Numbered from the stretch's first letter, positions 11,329 through 20,303 are shown. The stretch: DNA of 64,000 nucleotides from Nannocystis pusilla (GCF_026626665.1 NZ_JAPNKE010000002.1:6177168-6241167), one strand, 5' to 3'. Notes: a model not told the origin generated them from the sequence alone. Translations and numbers: made by a program.

Positions 11329-12150
11329 GTGCGCGTGACCGCCGAGCTCGACCTCCCCGCATACTTCCAGCGCATCGACCACCACGGCTCGAACGCGCCG
11401 ACGCTCGCCACGCTCGCGGCGATCGTGAAGGCGCACGCGGCCGCGATCCCGTTCGAAAACCTCGACCCGCTGGTCGGGCGGACGCCGGCGCTCGACCTCG
11501 CCGGCCTCGAGAGCAAGCTCGTCCGTGGCGGCCGCGGCGGCTACTGCTTCGAACACAACCTGCTCCTGTCGCACGTCCTGCGCGCGCTCGGCTTCCAGGT
11601 GCGCGGCCTGGCGGCGCGCGTGATCTGGAACCAGCCCGAGGGCCGCGTCACCCCGCGCAGTCACATGCTGCTGCACGTCGACCTCGACGGCGCGCCGCAC
11701 ATCGTCGACGTCGGCTTCGGCGGCCTCACCCTCACCGGCGTCCTCCGCCTCGTCGGCGACCGCGAGCAGCCCACCCCGCACGAGCCGTTCCGGCTGGTCG
11801 CGGACGGCGGCTACTTCGGGATGCAGGCGCTGGTGCGCGGCGAGTGGCGCCCGCTGTACCGCTTCGACCTGCAGGAGCAGTTCCAGCCCGACTACGAGGT
11901 CACCAACTACTTCCTCTCGACCCACCCGGCCTCGCACTTCCGCACCGGCCTGATGGCCGCCCGCGCCCTCGCCGACCGCCGCCTCGCCCTCCGCAACCGC
12001 GATTACGCCGTCCACCACCTCGGCGGCGAGACCGAGCGCCGCGTCCTGGACACCACCGAGGAGCTCCGCCGCGTCCTCGCCGACGAGTTCCGCATCGACC
12101 TGCCCGCCGACCCCGCGCTCGACCAGGCCCTCGACGGCCTGCCGCGCTGA
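11329..12150 (+). CDS. nat: Arylamine N-acetyltransferase
   Basis: This 273-residue enzyme transfers acetyl groups from acetyl-CoA to arylamines and hydrazines. The catalytic triad is visible: Cys in RGGRGGYCFEHN (near residue 70), His in SHMLLHVDLDG (near 110) and Asp in HIVDVGFGG (near 125). IPFENLDPLVGR is also a family signature. Length is normal. Three possible starts lie together (TTG 11326, GTG 11329, GTG 11335) and none has a clear ribosome-binding site; GTG 11329 is a compromise. It stands alone on its strand and is followed by a hairpin at 12176. Confidence 0.93.
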   Translation: MRVTAELDLPAYFQRIDHHGSNAPTLATLAAIVKAHAAAIPFENLDPLVGRTPALDLAGLESKLVRGGRGGYCFEHNLLLSHVLRALGFQVRGLAARVIWNQPEGRVTPRSHMLLHVDLDGAPHIVDVGFGGLTLTGVLRLVGDREQPTPHEPFRLVADGGYFGMQALVRGEWRPLYRFDLQEQFQPDYEVTNYFLSTHPASHFRTGLMAARALADRRLALRNRDYAVHHLGGETERRVLDTTEELRRVLADEFRIDLPADPALDQALDGLPR

Positions 12151-12175
12151 CGCGCCTTGTGACATGCGCTCGACG

Positions 12176-12193
12176 CACGCCTTTACAGGCGTG
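12176..12193 (+). terminator. Probable terminator hairpin after nat
   Basis: A 7-bp stem (CACGCCT/AGGCGTG) with a TTAC loop lies 25 nt after the nat stop codon and is followed by GTTTATC. The stem is short and the T-run weak, so it is a modest intrinsic terminator. Confidence 0.5.
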
Positions 12194-12646
12194 TTTATCA
12201 GAGCACGCCTCGAAAGTTGGAGGTACGGCACGAACCGGTCGACGAATGACTGCCTCGTCAGAAAGCTCCGCACCGTTGAACGCGGCGACGGCTTCAGGTC
12301 TCGACCAGCTGAGATGTCCCCAGAGACATATGACCATTGATACAGCCGCACGGTCTTTTCCGGCGAGCCGAGCGCGGCCGTGGCGGCCTGCAAGCACGCA
12401 CGATCCGAGTCGAAGCCCTCGTACTCGTAGGCCCACGCCTTGAAGGCGGCGGGCACCTCGTCCTTGCGCTCGGGGGCTACTTCCCGACCTCGGCCGCGAA
12501 TTCCAGGTGACCGACATCTGCACGACGTTATCGCCAGGCTGGCGCGAATCTGTGCCGCCCTGCGCGATTACGCATTGCCTCTGCGATCGCAGAAGCTGCC
12601 GCGGGCCACGGGCCTGCGGATAAACTGAGCCGCTGCAGGTAAAAGT
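12194..12646. other. Gene-free stretch with one palindromic element
   Basis: About 450 bp before the histidine kinase. It contains an ATGTC-N6-GACAT element at 12314-12329. The reverse strand from 12456 reads about 50 residues of ordinary composition (PAAFKAWAYEYEGFD then QAATAALGSPEKTVRLYQWS) without matching a family I know. It may be a gene remnant or chance. Confidence 0.4.
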
Positions 12647-13933
12647 GTGAGCGCCCCGCCCCCACCCGACCGCGCGGACGAACTGGAGAACGCGGTCGCC
12701 GACGAGAACGCCCGCCTGCGCGCCGAGCTGGCCGCGCTGCGACGAGCGCGCGAACAGGAGACGCGCGACCTGGCGCAGGCGCAATCGCTGCTGCAGGCGA
12801 TCGCCGAACACGCCCCGATCGTCATTTACGCCAAGGACACCGGCGGACGCTTCATTCTCAGCAATCACCGCCACTCGGCTTTGCTCGCCCGCTCGCCGCA
12901 CGAGGTGCTCGGCAAGCGCGAGCAGGACATGATCGGGCCGGAGGCCGCGGCCGAGATCGACGCCGGGACCGCGGTGGCGATGCACGAGCGGCGCATCGTC
13001 ACCTCCGAATTCACGATCCCGCTGCCCGACGGCGAGCACACGTTCTGGGAGTCGGTGTTCCCGCTGATCGATCGCTACGGCGATTGCTACGGGCTCGGCG
13101 GGGTCGCCACCGACGTCAGCGAGCGCAAGCGCCTGGAGTTCGAGCAGCGACGCACGCGCGACGCCCTTCTGCAGCGCGAGAAGATGGCGGCGCTCGGCGG
13201 GCTGGTGGCCGGAGTGGCGCACGAGATCAACACGCCACTGGGGGTCGCGCTGACCGCCGTGACACACGGGCAGCAGATCTTGAAGCGCCTGCGCGACGAC
13301 GTCGAGCACGGGACCCTGACCCGCGGCGAGCTGCGGCGCGCGCTCGCCGAGCTCGACGACAGCTGCGTGTTGACCGTCGACAACCTGCGCCGCGGCGCCC
13401 ACCTGATCCAGAGCTTCAAGAAGGTCGCCGTCGATCAGAGCAGCGAGGCCGTGCGCCGGGTGGCCCTGTGCGAATGGTTGCAGGACGTCGTCGCCAGCCT
13501 GCGGCCGATGCTGCGCGCCGCCGGCGTCGAGCACGAGCTGCGCTGCACGCCCGGGCCGGCGCTCGAGCTGGCCGTCGGGGCGCTGACGCAGGTGCTGACG
13601 AACCTGGTCCAGAACGCCTGCGTCCACGCGTTCGCGCCCGAGCACGCCGAGCGCCGCCTGCTCCTGAGCGCCGCCTGCGTCGGCGAGGTGCTGCGAATCG
13701 AATGCGCGGACAACGGGCGCGGGATCGCCAGCGAGCACGCTTCGCGGGTGTTCGAGCCGTTCTTCACCACCCGCCGCCGCGAGGGCGGCAGCGGCCTGGG
13801 GATGCACATCGTCCACAACATCGTGGTCGAGCGCTTCGGCGGACGCATCGAGCTCGACCCCGGCCCGGGCGGGACACGCTGGAAAATCGAGCTCCCGCTG
13901 GGCACTGCTGCGATTCGTCGAACGGAGGGGTGA
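12647..13933 (+). CDS. PAS-domain sensor histidine kinase
   Basis: This 428-residue cytoplasmic kinase starts at GTG 12647. An N-terminal coiled coil (about 10-50) leads into a PAS domain (about 50-165, APIVIYAKDTGGRFILSN, ending GGVATDVSERKR). The dimerisation box is GVAHEINTPLG (His near residue 190). The ATPase domain has N box NLVQNACVHAF, G1 DNGRGI, F box FEPFFTT and G2 GGSGLGMHIV. No membrane segment is present. It ends 4 bp before the receiver-cyclase gene, which is probably its phosphorylation partner. Confidence 0.93.
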   Translation: MSAPPPPDRADELENAVADENARLRAELAALRRAREQETRDLAQAQSLLQAIAEHAPIVIYAKDTGGRFILSNHRHSALLARSPHEVLGKREQDMIGPEAAAEIDAGTAVAMHERRIVTSEFTIPLPDGEHTFWESVFPLIDRYGDCYGLGGVATDVSERKRLEFEQRRTRDALLQREKMAALGGLVAGVAHEINTPLGVALTAVTHGQQILKRLRDDVEHGTLTRGELRRALAELDDSCVLTVDNLRRGAHLIQSFKKVAVDQSSEAVRRVALCEWLQDVVASLRPMLRAAGVEHELRCTPGPALELAVGALTQVLTNLVQNACVHAFAPEHAERRLLLSAACVGEVLRIECADNGRGIASEHASRVFEPFFTTRRREGGSGLGMHIVHNIVVERFGGRIELDPGPGGTRWKIELPLGTAAIRRTEG

Positions 13934-13937
13934 AACC

Positions 13938-15740
13938 ATGCACGATCCGCGCGATCCTCGAGACCTCGGAGACGACGCCCCGGCCTGGGCCGACGACCCC
14001 GAGACCGGGCCCGAGCCCGAGCCGCCGGCGCCCCAGAGCCGCTGGAAGGTGATCGTCGTCGACGACGAGCCCGCCGTCCACAGCGTGTCGCGGCTGGCGC
14101 TGCAGCGGCTCACCGTCGACGGCGTGCCGCTGCAGCTGCACTTCGCCGACTCCGCGCGGGCCGCCCGGGAGGTCCTGAGCGAGCACCGGGACGCGGCGCT
14201 GCTGCTCCTCGACGTGGTGATGGAGTCGGACGACGCCGGCCTGCGGCTGGTCGACTGGCTGCGCCGCGAGCAGCACAACGCGATGCTGCGGATCGTGCTG
14301 CGCACCGGTCAGCCGGGCCTCGCCCCCGAGATGGAGGTCATGGCGGGGTACGACATCAACGACTATCTGAGCAAGACCGAGGTCACGACCCAGCGGCTCA
14401 TCACTTCGGTGATCGCGGGGGTCCGCGCCTACCGCGACCTGCGGACGATCACGATCCAGCGCCGCGGACTGCACAAGGTGATCGACGCCACCGCGACGCT
14501 GTTCGACGCCCGCTCGGTCGAGCAATTGCTGACGGGGATCCTCGAGCAGGTGTCGGGCCTCTTGCTGCCGCGCGAGAGCTCGGTGTTCTTCGTCGCCCGG
14601 CGGCCGCTGTTCGAGCCGACCGAGGCGACGCCGACGGTGATCGCGGCCAGCGGCCGGTTCAGCGAGGCGCTCGGGCGGCCGGTCCACGAGGTCCTCGACA
14701 CGGCGGTGCTGCGCGACGTGGAGCGCAGCCTGAGCGGGCCCGGTCTGGTCGAGCGCGGGCACTACAGCGTCTACAGCTTCGACCTCGGCGGCGAGGCGCG
14801 GCCGGTGCTCTACCTCGACGGCGGCGGCGCGCTCGAGAGCTGGGAGCGCCAGGTGGTGTCGCTGTTCTGCGCCAACGCCGGGATGGCGCTGCGCAACCAT
14901 CGGCTGTACGCCGAGCGCGAGCAGTGGCTGCGGGCCTTCGAACGGTTCGTGCCCAAGTCGCTGGTCCACCTGGTCGACAAGACCGACCTGCGCCGCGTCG
15001 ACGTCGGCGACCACCTCGCGCGCGACATGTCGATCCTGTTCCTCGACATCGCCTCGTTCACCGCCCGCTGCGAGGCCATGCCCCCGCCGGCGGTGTTCGA
15101 CCTGCTCAATCGCCTGTACGCGATCGTCGGCCCGTGCCTCGAGCAGCACGGCGGGATCATCGACAAGTACCTCGGCGACGGCGTGATGGTGCTGTTCCCG
15201 ACCGGCCCACAGGACGCGATCGAGGCGGCGCTCGCGGTGCTGGCGGCGATCGATCGCTTCAATTGCGACACCCCGCTGGCCGACGGCCCCCTGATGATGG
15301 GGATCGGCCTGCACCACGGGCCGGTGATCGTCGGCATGGTTGGGCACGCGCGGCGGATGGCGCCGACGGTGATCGCCGATACCGTCAACACGGCCTCGCG
15401 GATCCAGGAGTATAACCGCGTGCTCGGGACCGCCTTGCTGGTGAGCCGCGCCGTCGTCGACGGCCTCGAGGCCGCGCGCTCGCCCGCGCTGCGCTCGCTC
15501 GGCCCGATCGCGCTGCGCGGACGGACGCAGCCGGTCGAATTGCTCGAGGTGCTGGCGGCCGCGCCGGAGCCGACACGAGCGCGCCGGACCGCCAGCGCGG
15601 GCCAATTCGCCGCTGGCTTGGCCGCGCTCGACCGCCGCGAATTCGCCGACGCCGGCGCGCGCTTCACCGAGGTCGTCGACGCCGACCCCGACGACACCGT
15701 CGCCCGTCATTTCTTGTCTTGCGCCACCACCTCCGCGTGA
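13938..15740 (+). CDS. Receiver-DUF3369-like protein with class III adenylate cyclase domain
   Basis: This 600-residue output protein has a receiver domain at about 37-160 (VIVVDDEPAV, phospho-Asp in LLLLDVVMES). A sensory region at about 175-330 resembles DUF3369/GAF. A class III nucleotide cyclase domain follows at about 345-545. Metal-binding Asp residues are in ILFLDIASF and YLGDGVMVLF. The substrate Lys in IIDKYLGDG and Asp in ADTVNTASRIQ are the pair that selects adenine, so cAMP is the predicted product. The gene follows the PAS kinase by 4 bp, suggesting phosphorylation-controlled cAMP synthesis. Confidence 0.92.
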   Translation: MHDPRDPRDLGDDAPAWADDPETGPEPEPPAPQSRWKVIVVDDEPAVHSVSRLALQRLTVDGVPLQLHFADSARAAREVLSEHRDAALLLLDVVMESDDAGLRLVDWLRREQHNAMLRIVLRTGQPGLAPEMEVMAGYDINDYLSKTEVTTQRLITSVIAGVRAYRDLRTITIQRRGLHKVIDATATLFDARSVEQLLTGILEQVSGLLLPRESSVFFVARRPLFEPTEATPTVIAASGRFSEALGRPVHEVLDTAVLRDVERSLSGPGLVERGHYSVYSFDLGGEARPVLYLDGGGALESWERQVVSLFCANAGMALRNHRLYAEREQWLRAFERFVPKSLVHLVDKTDLRRVDVGDHLARDMSILFLDIASFTARCEAMPPPAVFDLLNRLYAIVGPCLEQHGGIIDKYLGDGVMVLFPTGPQDAIEAALAVLAAIDRFNCDTPLADGPLMMGIGLHHGPVIVGMVGHARRMAPTVIADTVNTASRIQEYNRVLGTALLVSRAVVDGLEAARSPALRSLGPIALRGRTQPVELLEVLAAAPEPTRARRTASAGQFAAGLAALDRREFADAGARFTEVVDADPDDTVARHFLSCATTSA

Positions 15741-15861
15741 GTCAATCACGCCAGCGCCAGGTGCAGCTCGGTGTGCAATTGCTCGAGCCGCGCGTTGCGA
15801 TGAGCACGACGGACGCGGTGGTGCGCATGCCCTCGAGCTGGCGCGGAGATGCTGCTCGGCA

Positions 15862-16930
15862 TCAAAACGCGTAGGAGAAGTTCCTCGACCCCGTGTAGGT
15901 CGTCGGCACCTTCACCTTGGTACGGAGATAGGTTTCGATGCAGTTGGCGGCCGCCTGGCGAGCGCTGTCTTCGCTGCTGATGTTCGCCTCGGCGCGAACG
16001 ATCCGGGTCTCCTCGATCGTGATCCGCAGGACTACGAGCGCGTTGCCGAGCCCGCGCGGATTCTTGCATTGTTTCGTGATCGCGTCGCGATGCGGTCGGA
16101 ACAGGTGCTCGGGCTCGGTCGGCGGATCCGGCATGGCCGGCGGCGGCCCTGCTCGCTCGCGCGACCCGACTCCGACGAGCCCCTGTCGGCGGGCGCCTTC
16201 TCGGAGGTCTTTTGCGCCGTGGGCTCCGCCTCGCCACTGGATTGTTTCTGCCGATCGGCCTCGCGGGTCTCCGACGATTCGGACTTCGCCGAGGAGGTGT
16301 TCGCTGATTCGGACTTCCCGGCTCCAGATTGCCCGGACTCGGATCTCTCGGACCCGGATTGCTCGGACCCGGCTCTTCCGGACCCGGATTGCCCAGACCC
16401 GGACCCGGACTCCTCCGACCCGGATTGACCGGATCCGGACTTCTCGGACTCGGACTTCTCGGACCCGGATTGCCCGGACCCTGACCCGGATTGCCCGGAC
16501 CCGGACCCGGATTGCCCGGACCCGGACTTCTCGGACCCGGACTTCTCGGACCCGGACTCTGCTGCTTCCGGCTCTCCTGCGCCGGGCTCTCCCGCGCCGG
16601 GCTCTCTCGCCCCGGGCGGGGACGAATCGGCCGGAGGCGTCTCGCCCGCCGGTGACGAGTCAGCGCTCTCCGGGGCCGCGGATTCTGCGGGCGGCGGCTC
16701 CGCTCGTTCGTCCCCGTCCGAACTCGCCATGCGAACGCCGAGCGCGATCGCACCCAGCCCGAGCAGCGCGAGAACAGCGATGAGCCCGGGCGGCCGTCGC
16801 CGACCTGTTGGTGTCGGTGGTGGAACGTGGGGCGCGGGGGGTGCTTGGGCGGCACGGAGGGCTCTTCGCCGAGGATGATCTCGCCCCACTTGTCCGAAGG
16901 CGGGGGCGTCGGATCACCCGCCTGCGCCAT
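15862..16930 (-). CDS. Membrane-anchored AgmX/PglI (TonB-C)-like protein with Gly-Ser-Glu repeats (frame-interrupted)
   Basis: Three consecutive reverse frames add up to one protein. It begins MAQAGDPTPPPSDKWGEIIL, switches frame near 16810 into a membrane segment GLIAVLALLGLGAIALGVRM, and continues through a long GSEKSGSGQ-type repeat tract. It switches frame again near 16130 into a C-terminal domain (FRPHRDAITKQCKNPRGLGN, VVLRITIEETRIVRAEA, CIETYLRTKVKVP). The last domain resembles the AgmX/PglI C-terminal domain of myxobacteria (Cys, Asn-Pro-x-GLG, final Cys). Two single-base losses or polymerase slippage in repeats would explain the breaks. Confidence 0.6.
16318..16560 (-). repeat. Low-complexity CCCGGA-rich tandem repeat coding for Gly-Ser-Glu/Gln
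   Basis: About 240 bp of degenerate repeats built on GACCCGGATTGCCCG and TCGGACCCGGACTTC units encode the SGSGQ/SEKSG linker of the AgmX-like protein. The repeats are near-identical in places, so this is a likely site for assembly collapse or replication slippage. Confidence 0.75.
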
Positions 16931-17164
16931 CATGATGAGTGGGGAGAGTGGCGTCGCCGCCGCGCCTCGATCCCGCGTGCCACTGTAGACCGCGGTGATG
17001 ATGCGATGGCGATCTTCGAGGAGCTCCCCGACGCAATTACGCTCGGCATGGGCAGAGCGTCGCAGAGCCCGTCCCACCGTGCAAGAGCGGGGAGCGCGGC
17101 ATGGTCAGTCGGCGACGACGCGCAGCGCGAATCACAGGACCGGGGCCGGGAACGCCCATGCATG

Positions 17165-17180
17165 CTGTCTGAAGAGACAG
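17165..17180. repeat. Palindrome CTGTCT-GAAG-AGACAG
   Basis: Six-base perfect arms with a 4-base spacer. It pairs with the next copy at 17229. Confidence 0.65.
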
Positions 17181-17228
17181 CCGCTCCCGACGACAAGGGG
17201 GGCTCCGTGGCCGCACACCCATCATTTC

Positions 17229-17244
17229 CTGTCTGCAGAGACAG
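17229..17244. repeat. Palindrome CTGTCT-GCAG-AGACAG
   Basis: Six-base arms, 15 of 16 positions identical to the copy at 17165, and arranged in the same orientation. Confidence 0.65.
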
Positions 17245-17295
17245 CCCCGCCGACGCCGCCGAGCGCGGCCGACCAGGCGCGCCAGGCTCGCTCGG

Positions 17296-17574
17296 CTACG
17301 CGTTGATCGCGGTCTTCAGCCGATTGCTCGGCTTGAACGTCAACACGCGGCGAGCATCGAGCATCATCTCCTCCCCGGTCTTCGGATTTCGACCGCGGCG
17401 CGTGGTCTTGTAGCGAACGACGAAGTTGCCAAAACCAGGCAGCTTGACGTTCTCACCCGAAGCGAGCGTCTCCTTGATCAACTCGAGAACGACCTCGACC
17501 ATGTCGGTGGCCTCCTTCTTCGAAAGACCGCCAAGCTCGTCGGACACACGCTCGATGACGTCCGCCTTCGTCAT
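17296..17574 (-). CDS. ihfA: IHF-alpha/HU family DNA-bending protein
   Basis: This 92-residue protein starts MTKADVIERVSDELGGLSKK. It carries the DNA-binding beta-arm signature GFGNFVVRYKTTRRGRNPKTG and the C-terminal ARRVLTFKPSNRLKTAINA, closest in pattern to IHF alpha. An ATG 36 bp upstream would add 12 residues (MRPASSSKDALH), but the internal ATG (complement of 17572-17574) matches family starts and has AAGGA about 10 nt before it. IHF is the usual architectural factor that loops enhancer-bound activators to sigma54 promoters, which are common later in this window. That link is inference. Confidence 0.9.
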   Translation of the reverse strand: MTKADVIERVSDELGGLSKKEATDMVEVVLELIKETLASGENVKLPGFGNFVVRYKTTRRGRNPKTGEEMMLDARRVLTFKPSNRLKTAINA

Positions 17575-17820
17575 GTGCAAGGCGTCCTTGGAGGAGGATG
17601 CAGGCCGCATCCGCCGCGAGCCGCCGCGATCACGGCGGGGCCCTCCGGATCTTTCGTGAGCGTGCGAGGCGAGGCCACGGGTGCTGCGGCTCGCGGAAGT
17701 CGTTCGACCGCCAGGATTCGGCTGGCCGTTCGGCCAGGCGCATCGGTGTGCCCGAAGAGCGCATCGACGAAGTCGTCCTGCCGTCGCAGGGGCCTGCGTC
17801 CGCCGGAGTCGCCCGCCACC

Positions 17821-18867
17821 TCACTGCTCCAGCGCCCAGAGGGCGATGATCAGCAGCGCGAGGACGGCGAACACCGCGATGAAAACCATCAATCCGCGGT
17901 TCGGCGGCGGCGCCGTTCGTTGGGGCTGCGATGCTGCGGGCTGAGGCGGCGGCGTCGGAGCCACCGGGGCGGACGCCGGACGGTTGGCAAGGGCGCGCAG
18001 TTCGTCACGGACCGCGCGAGCAGCTTGCGGCCTCTGGGCAGCTTCACGCGCCAGCAGTTGGCTCAGGAGGCGGTCGAGTTCGGGCGGAAGATCGGGAATC
18101 TCGCGTGCGAGCGCCGGCGGTGCCTGCGTGAGCTGGCGAATCGTGATGTCGGACAGCTCGCCGCCGTCCCAGAGCTCGCGCCCGGCGAGACTTTCCCAGA
18201 GGATCACCCCGAGCGCGTACATGTCCGTGCGGTGATCGGTCGGCTCGCCCGCGGCCTGTTCCGGCGCCATGTAGCCGGGCGTGCCCATCACGGTGCCGAG
18301 ACGCGTCAAGGGGGTCATGTCGGGGCCGGAGTCGGCGACGCGGGCCAGTCCGAAGTCCAGCACCTTGACCACCGTGGTGTCCTCGCGGGCCTCGAGGAGG
18401 ATGTTGTCGGGTTTCAGGTCGCGATGAACGATGCCGGCCCCATGGGCCGCCACGAGGGCGTCGGCGATCTGGGCTCCGATGTCGCACGCTTTCCGCCAGG
18501 GCAGCTTCCCGCTGGCGATCGTGTTCGTCAGCGTGCGCCCCCGGACCAGCTGCGTGACCAGGTACGCGCCGCCCCCCGGCAGCGGGCCGAAGTCGATCGC
18601 GCGGACCACGTTGGGGTGATCGATCTTCGCCGTCGCCATCGCCTCACGCCGAAAGCGCTCGGAGATCTCGGCGTTGCCGGTGAACTCGGCGTGGATCATC
18701 TTGACCGCGACCATCGTGCGGAGGCTGAGCTGCTCCGCCGCGAACACGGCCCCCATACCCCCTTCGCCGATCAGCTCACGGAGTTGGTAGCGGCCGTCCA
18801 GGGTGTGCCCGATCCATGTCGCCGGCGACGCACCAGGGGTGGGGTGGATGGATGCGGCGTTGCTCAA
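17821..18867 (-). CDS. Membrane-anchored Ser/Thr protein kinase
   Basis: This 348-residue kinase has its domain at about 27-285: IGEGGMGAVFAAEQ, AVKMIHAEF (ATP lysine), catalytic HRDLKPDNILLE, LDFGLARV and GTPGYMAPEQ are all intact. A Pro/Ala-rich linker leads to a single C-terminal membrane segment (GLMVFIAVFAVLALLIIALWAL), leaving almost nothing outside. It is closely similar in sequence pattern to the kinase at 21130 (LVTQLVRG, DFGPLPxGG), so the two are recent paralogues. The start MSNAASIHPTPG mirrors MSNAPEST of the other copy. Confidence 0.95.
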   Translation of the reverse strand: MSNAASIHPTPGASPATWIGHTLDGRYQLRELIGEGGMGAVFAAEQLSLRTMVAVKMIHAEFTGNAEISERFRREAMATAKIDHPNVVRAIDFGPLPGGGAYLVTQLVRGRTLTNTIASGKLPWRKACDIGAQIADALVAAHGAGIVHRDLKPDNILLEAREDTTVVKVLDFGLARVADSGPDMTPLTRLGTVMGTPGYMAPEQAAGEPTDHRTDMYALGVILWESLAGRELWDGGELSDITIRQLTQAPPALAREIPDLPPELDRLLSQLLAREAAQRPQAARAVRDELRALANRPASAPVAPTPPPQPAASQPQRTAPPPNRGLMVFIAVFAVLALLIIALWALEQ

Positions 18868-19212
18868 GATGACTCCGAATCGGGGGGAGGCGACCGGGCC
18901 GGAAGGGGGAGAACTACAGGCTGACGCCGTGAGCCTCCTGCTCGGCGCTCGCCATTATGGCGGCGATGGCGGCGGTCCCGAGTGCCGCGCACGAGATGAG
19001 CGAAGTGCTCGGTCGGTCGCCGACCGACGGCTGCAGTCTCCAGGCTCGATGTGCGGCGGTCAACAGTCTCCGGCATGGCGCACGGGCCGCCCAGTCCTCG
19101 AACGCGTGCTGCGGCGCGAACTCGTCGCTCTTGGAAAATTTCACGGGCGGCCGGTCCAAGAAGGTTTGCCGAACAAGCGGTCGTCTCGCTGCGCCTGGGC
19201 GCAAGCAGCCAG
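18868..19212. other. Gene-free stretch
   Basis: About 345 bp between the DUF1918 gene and the Ser/Thr kinase. Only weak chance frames are present. It holds the left copy of an 18-bp direct repeat (19150-19167) and should hold the kinase promoter. Confidence 0.4.
19150..19167. repeat. Left copy of 18-bp direct repeat GCCGGTCCAAGAAGGTTT
   Basis: An exact copy lies at 19547-19564, 397 bp to the right. Similarity extends a little upstream (TTGGAAAA before both). The two copies flank the DUF1918 gene. Confidence 0.75.
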
Positions 19213-19398
19213 TCACCTGGGCCGCCTGTGTTCGATGATGGTGTCCGGAGACGGGTTCATCACCAGTTCGTGCCCGTTCGGAAACTTCACCCTGTACGGT
19301 GGCGCACCGTCGGGGCCGAGGACCTCGACGATCTCGCCGACCAATGGAGGATCGCTGAGGACCGTAATGCGAATGGAATCGCCCACGTGTGCCTGCAT
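19213..19398 (-). CDS. DUF1918 domain protein
   Basis: This 61-residue protein, MQAHVGDSIRITVLSDPPLV then GEIVEVLGPDGAPPYRVKF and NGHELVMNPSPDTIIEH, matches the small beta-barrel DUF1918 family. Mycobacterial members (for example Rv0569 and Rv2302) are induced by hypoxia and heat and are thought to bind nucleic acid. A strong AAGGAG lies before the ATG (complement of 19396-19398). A TTGACA hexamer lies at the complement of 19440-19445. No sigma54 promoter was seen here. The gene sits between two 18-bp direct repeats. Confidence 0.85.
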   Translation of the reverse strand: MQAHVGDSIRITVLSDPPLVGEIVEVLGPDGAPPYRVKFPNGHELVMNPSPDTIIEHRRPR

Positions 19399-20006
19399 GG
19401 TGAACTCCTTGATGGGGTTTTTCCGCCGCGACATCGCCCTGTCAAGCGAGGCCAGCCGAGGCAATACGCGCCGGGCGCCCGGCGCGACGTCCTTCGAGGT
19501 ACGAATTGCGGCGCCGACCGGCGCAGGTTGGAAAAGCTTGCGAACAGCCGGTCCAAGAAGGTTTTTCCGTTCGGCGCACAGCCCCGGCCGCAGCGATCGA
19601 GGGCTGCTCGATCGTCGTAGTGCGGCGCTCGTCGCAGAGGACGAAGAACTACGATTCGCGGCGGCGTCCCTGTGCGAGAAGCAGACTTCGGCGTTCCACC
19701 GGCCGAGCTCGCCGGAGCTGGCGCGCCGTCCTCACCCTTTCCGGATCGTCGCTCGACGTCCGGCACATCGCCCTCGTCCTGCTGCGGCTCCGCCGGGGAA
19801 TACCGTCGCGGTCGAGGCGCTCCGCCCCCGCTCCCTCGAGAACGCTCGGGCGGAGACGCCCGGCGCCGCGCTCCCCGCACATTCGGCATTTCCCGTCGGC
19901 CGCTGCGGTCAGCGCTCGCATCAATCTGCACGTCTGCCGCAATTACGGCTGCGCCGAGGCGACGACGATGTTTCGCCGCCTCGGCCGAGTGACGGAGTCG
20001 TACCGA
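19399..20006. other. Gene-free stretch with right repeat copy
   Basis: About 600 bp between DUF1918 and the small secreted protein. It contains the right copy of the direct repeat. Frames present on both strands have chance composition. Confidence 0.4.
19547..19564. repeat. Right copy of 18-bp direct repeat GCCGGTCCAAGAAGGTTT
   Basis: Identical to 19150-19167 and in the same orientation. No terminal inverted repeats or transposase are associated. Confidence 0.75.
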
Positions 20007-20303
20007 TCAGTCGTCGTCCTTGGCGACCCGGCCATCGCCGACGTTGCCCTCTCCGGGGACCTCCTTGACACAGACGCAGTCGTCGCCGTCATCGTCGAAT
20101 TGCGCCGTCTCCGCGTCGATCGACACCAATTCGAAGTGGTCCGGGCAGCTACCCTCGTTGGGCTCGCAGACGGGCTCGGGCGGGTACGGCGGGTACGGCG
20201 GGTACGTCGGGTACGAGCCTTCGGAACCGCCGGCATGGACCTCGGGTGCCACGGCGCCCACGAGGAGCGCGATTCCTGCGAGAACAGAGAGCGTATTGCG
20301 CAT
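20007..20303 (-). CDS. Small secreted Tyr/Pro-repeat protein
   Basis: This 98-residue protein has a clear signal peptide (MRNTLSVLAGIALLVGAVAP, cleavage near AHA-GG at 25). A YPTYPPYPPYPPEP stretch and a small domain with four Cys (VCEPNEGSCPDHFELVSID, DDCVCVKEVPGEG) follow. The tail is acidic. It is probably exported to the periplasm or the surface. I do not recognise the family; the TYPPYPPYPP stretch is typical of short myxobacterial secreted proteins. Confidence 0.8.
   Translation of the reverse strand: MRNTLSVLAGIALLVGAVAPEVHAGGSEGSYPTYPPYPPYPPEPVCEPNEGSCPDHFELVSIDAETAQFDDDGDDCVCVKEVPGEGNVGDGRVAKDDD

Larger units (their letters stand above)
16931..17295. other. Gene-free stretch with two 16-bp palindromes
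   Basis: About 365 bp between the AgmX-like gene and the 3' end of the IHF/HU gene. It contains CTGTCT-GAAG-AGACAG at 17165-17180 and CTGTCT-GCAG-AGACAG at 17229-17244, with starts 64 bp apart. They lie 52-131 bp beyond the HU stop codon, so they could be terminators, a regulator site for the leftward AgmX-like gene, or both. No T-runs follow them. Confidence 0.55.

Noticed and set aside
12151..12456. Reverse-strand frame with ordinary amino-acid composition
   Set aside because: No start signal, no recognisable family, and it runs on into sequence antisense to nat; kept only as a note in the gene-free entry.
19124..19564. Repeats around DUF1918 as ends of an insertion sequence
   Set aside because: Copies are direct, not inverted, and no transposase or target duplication is visible.
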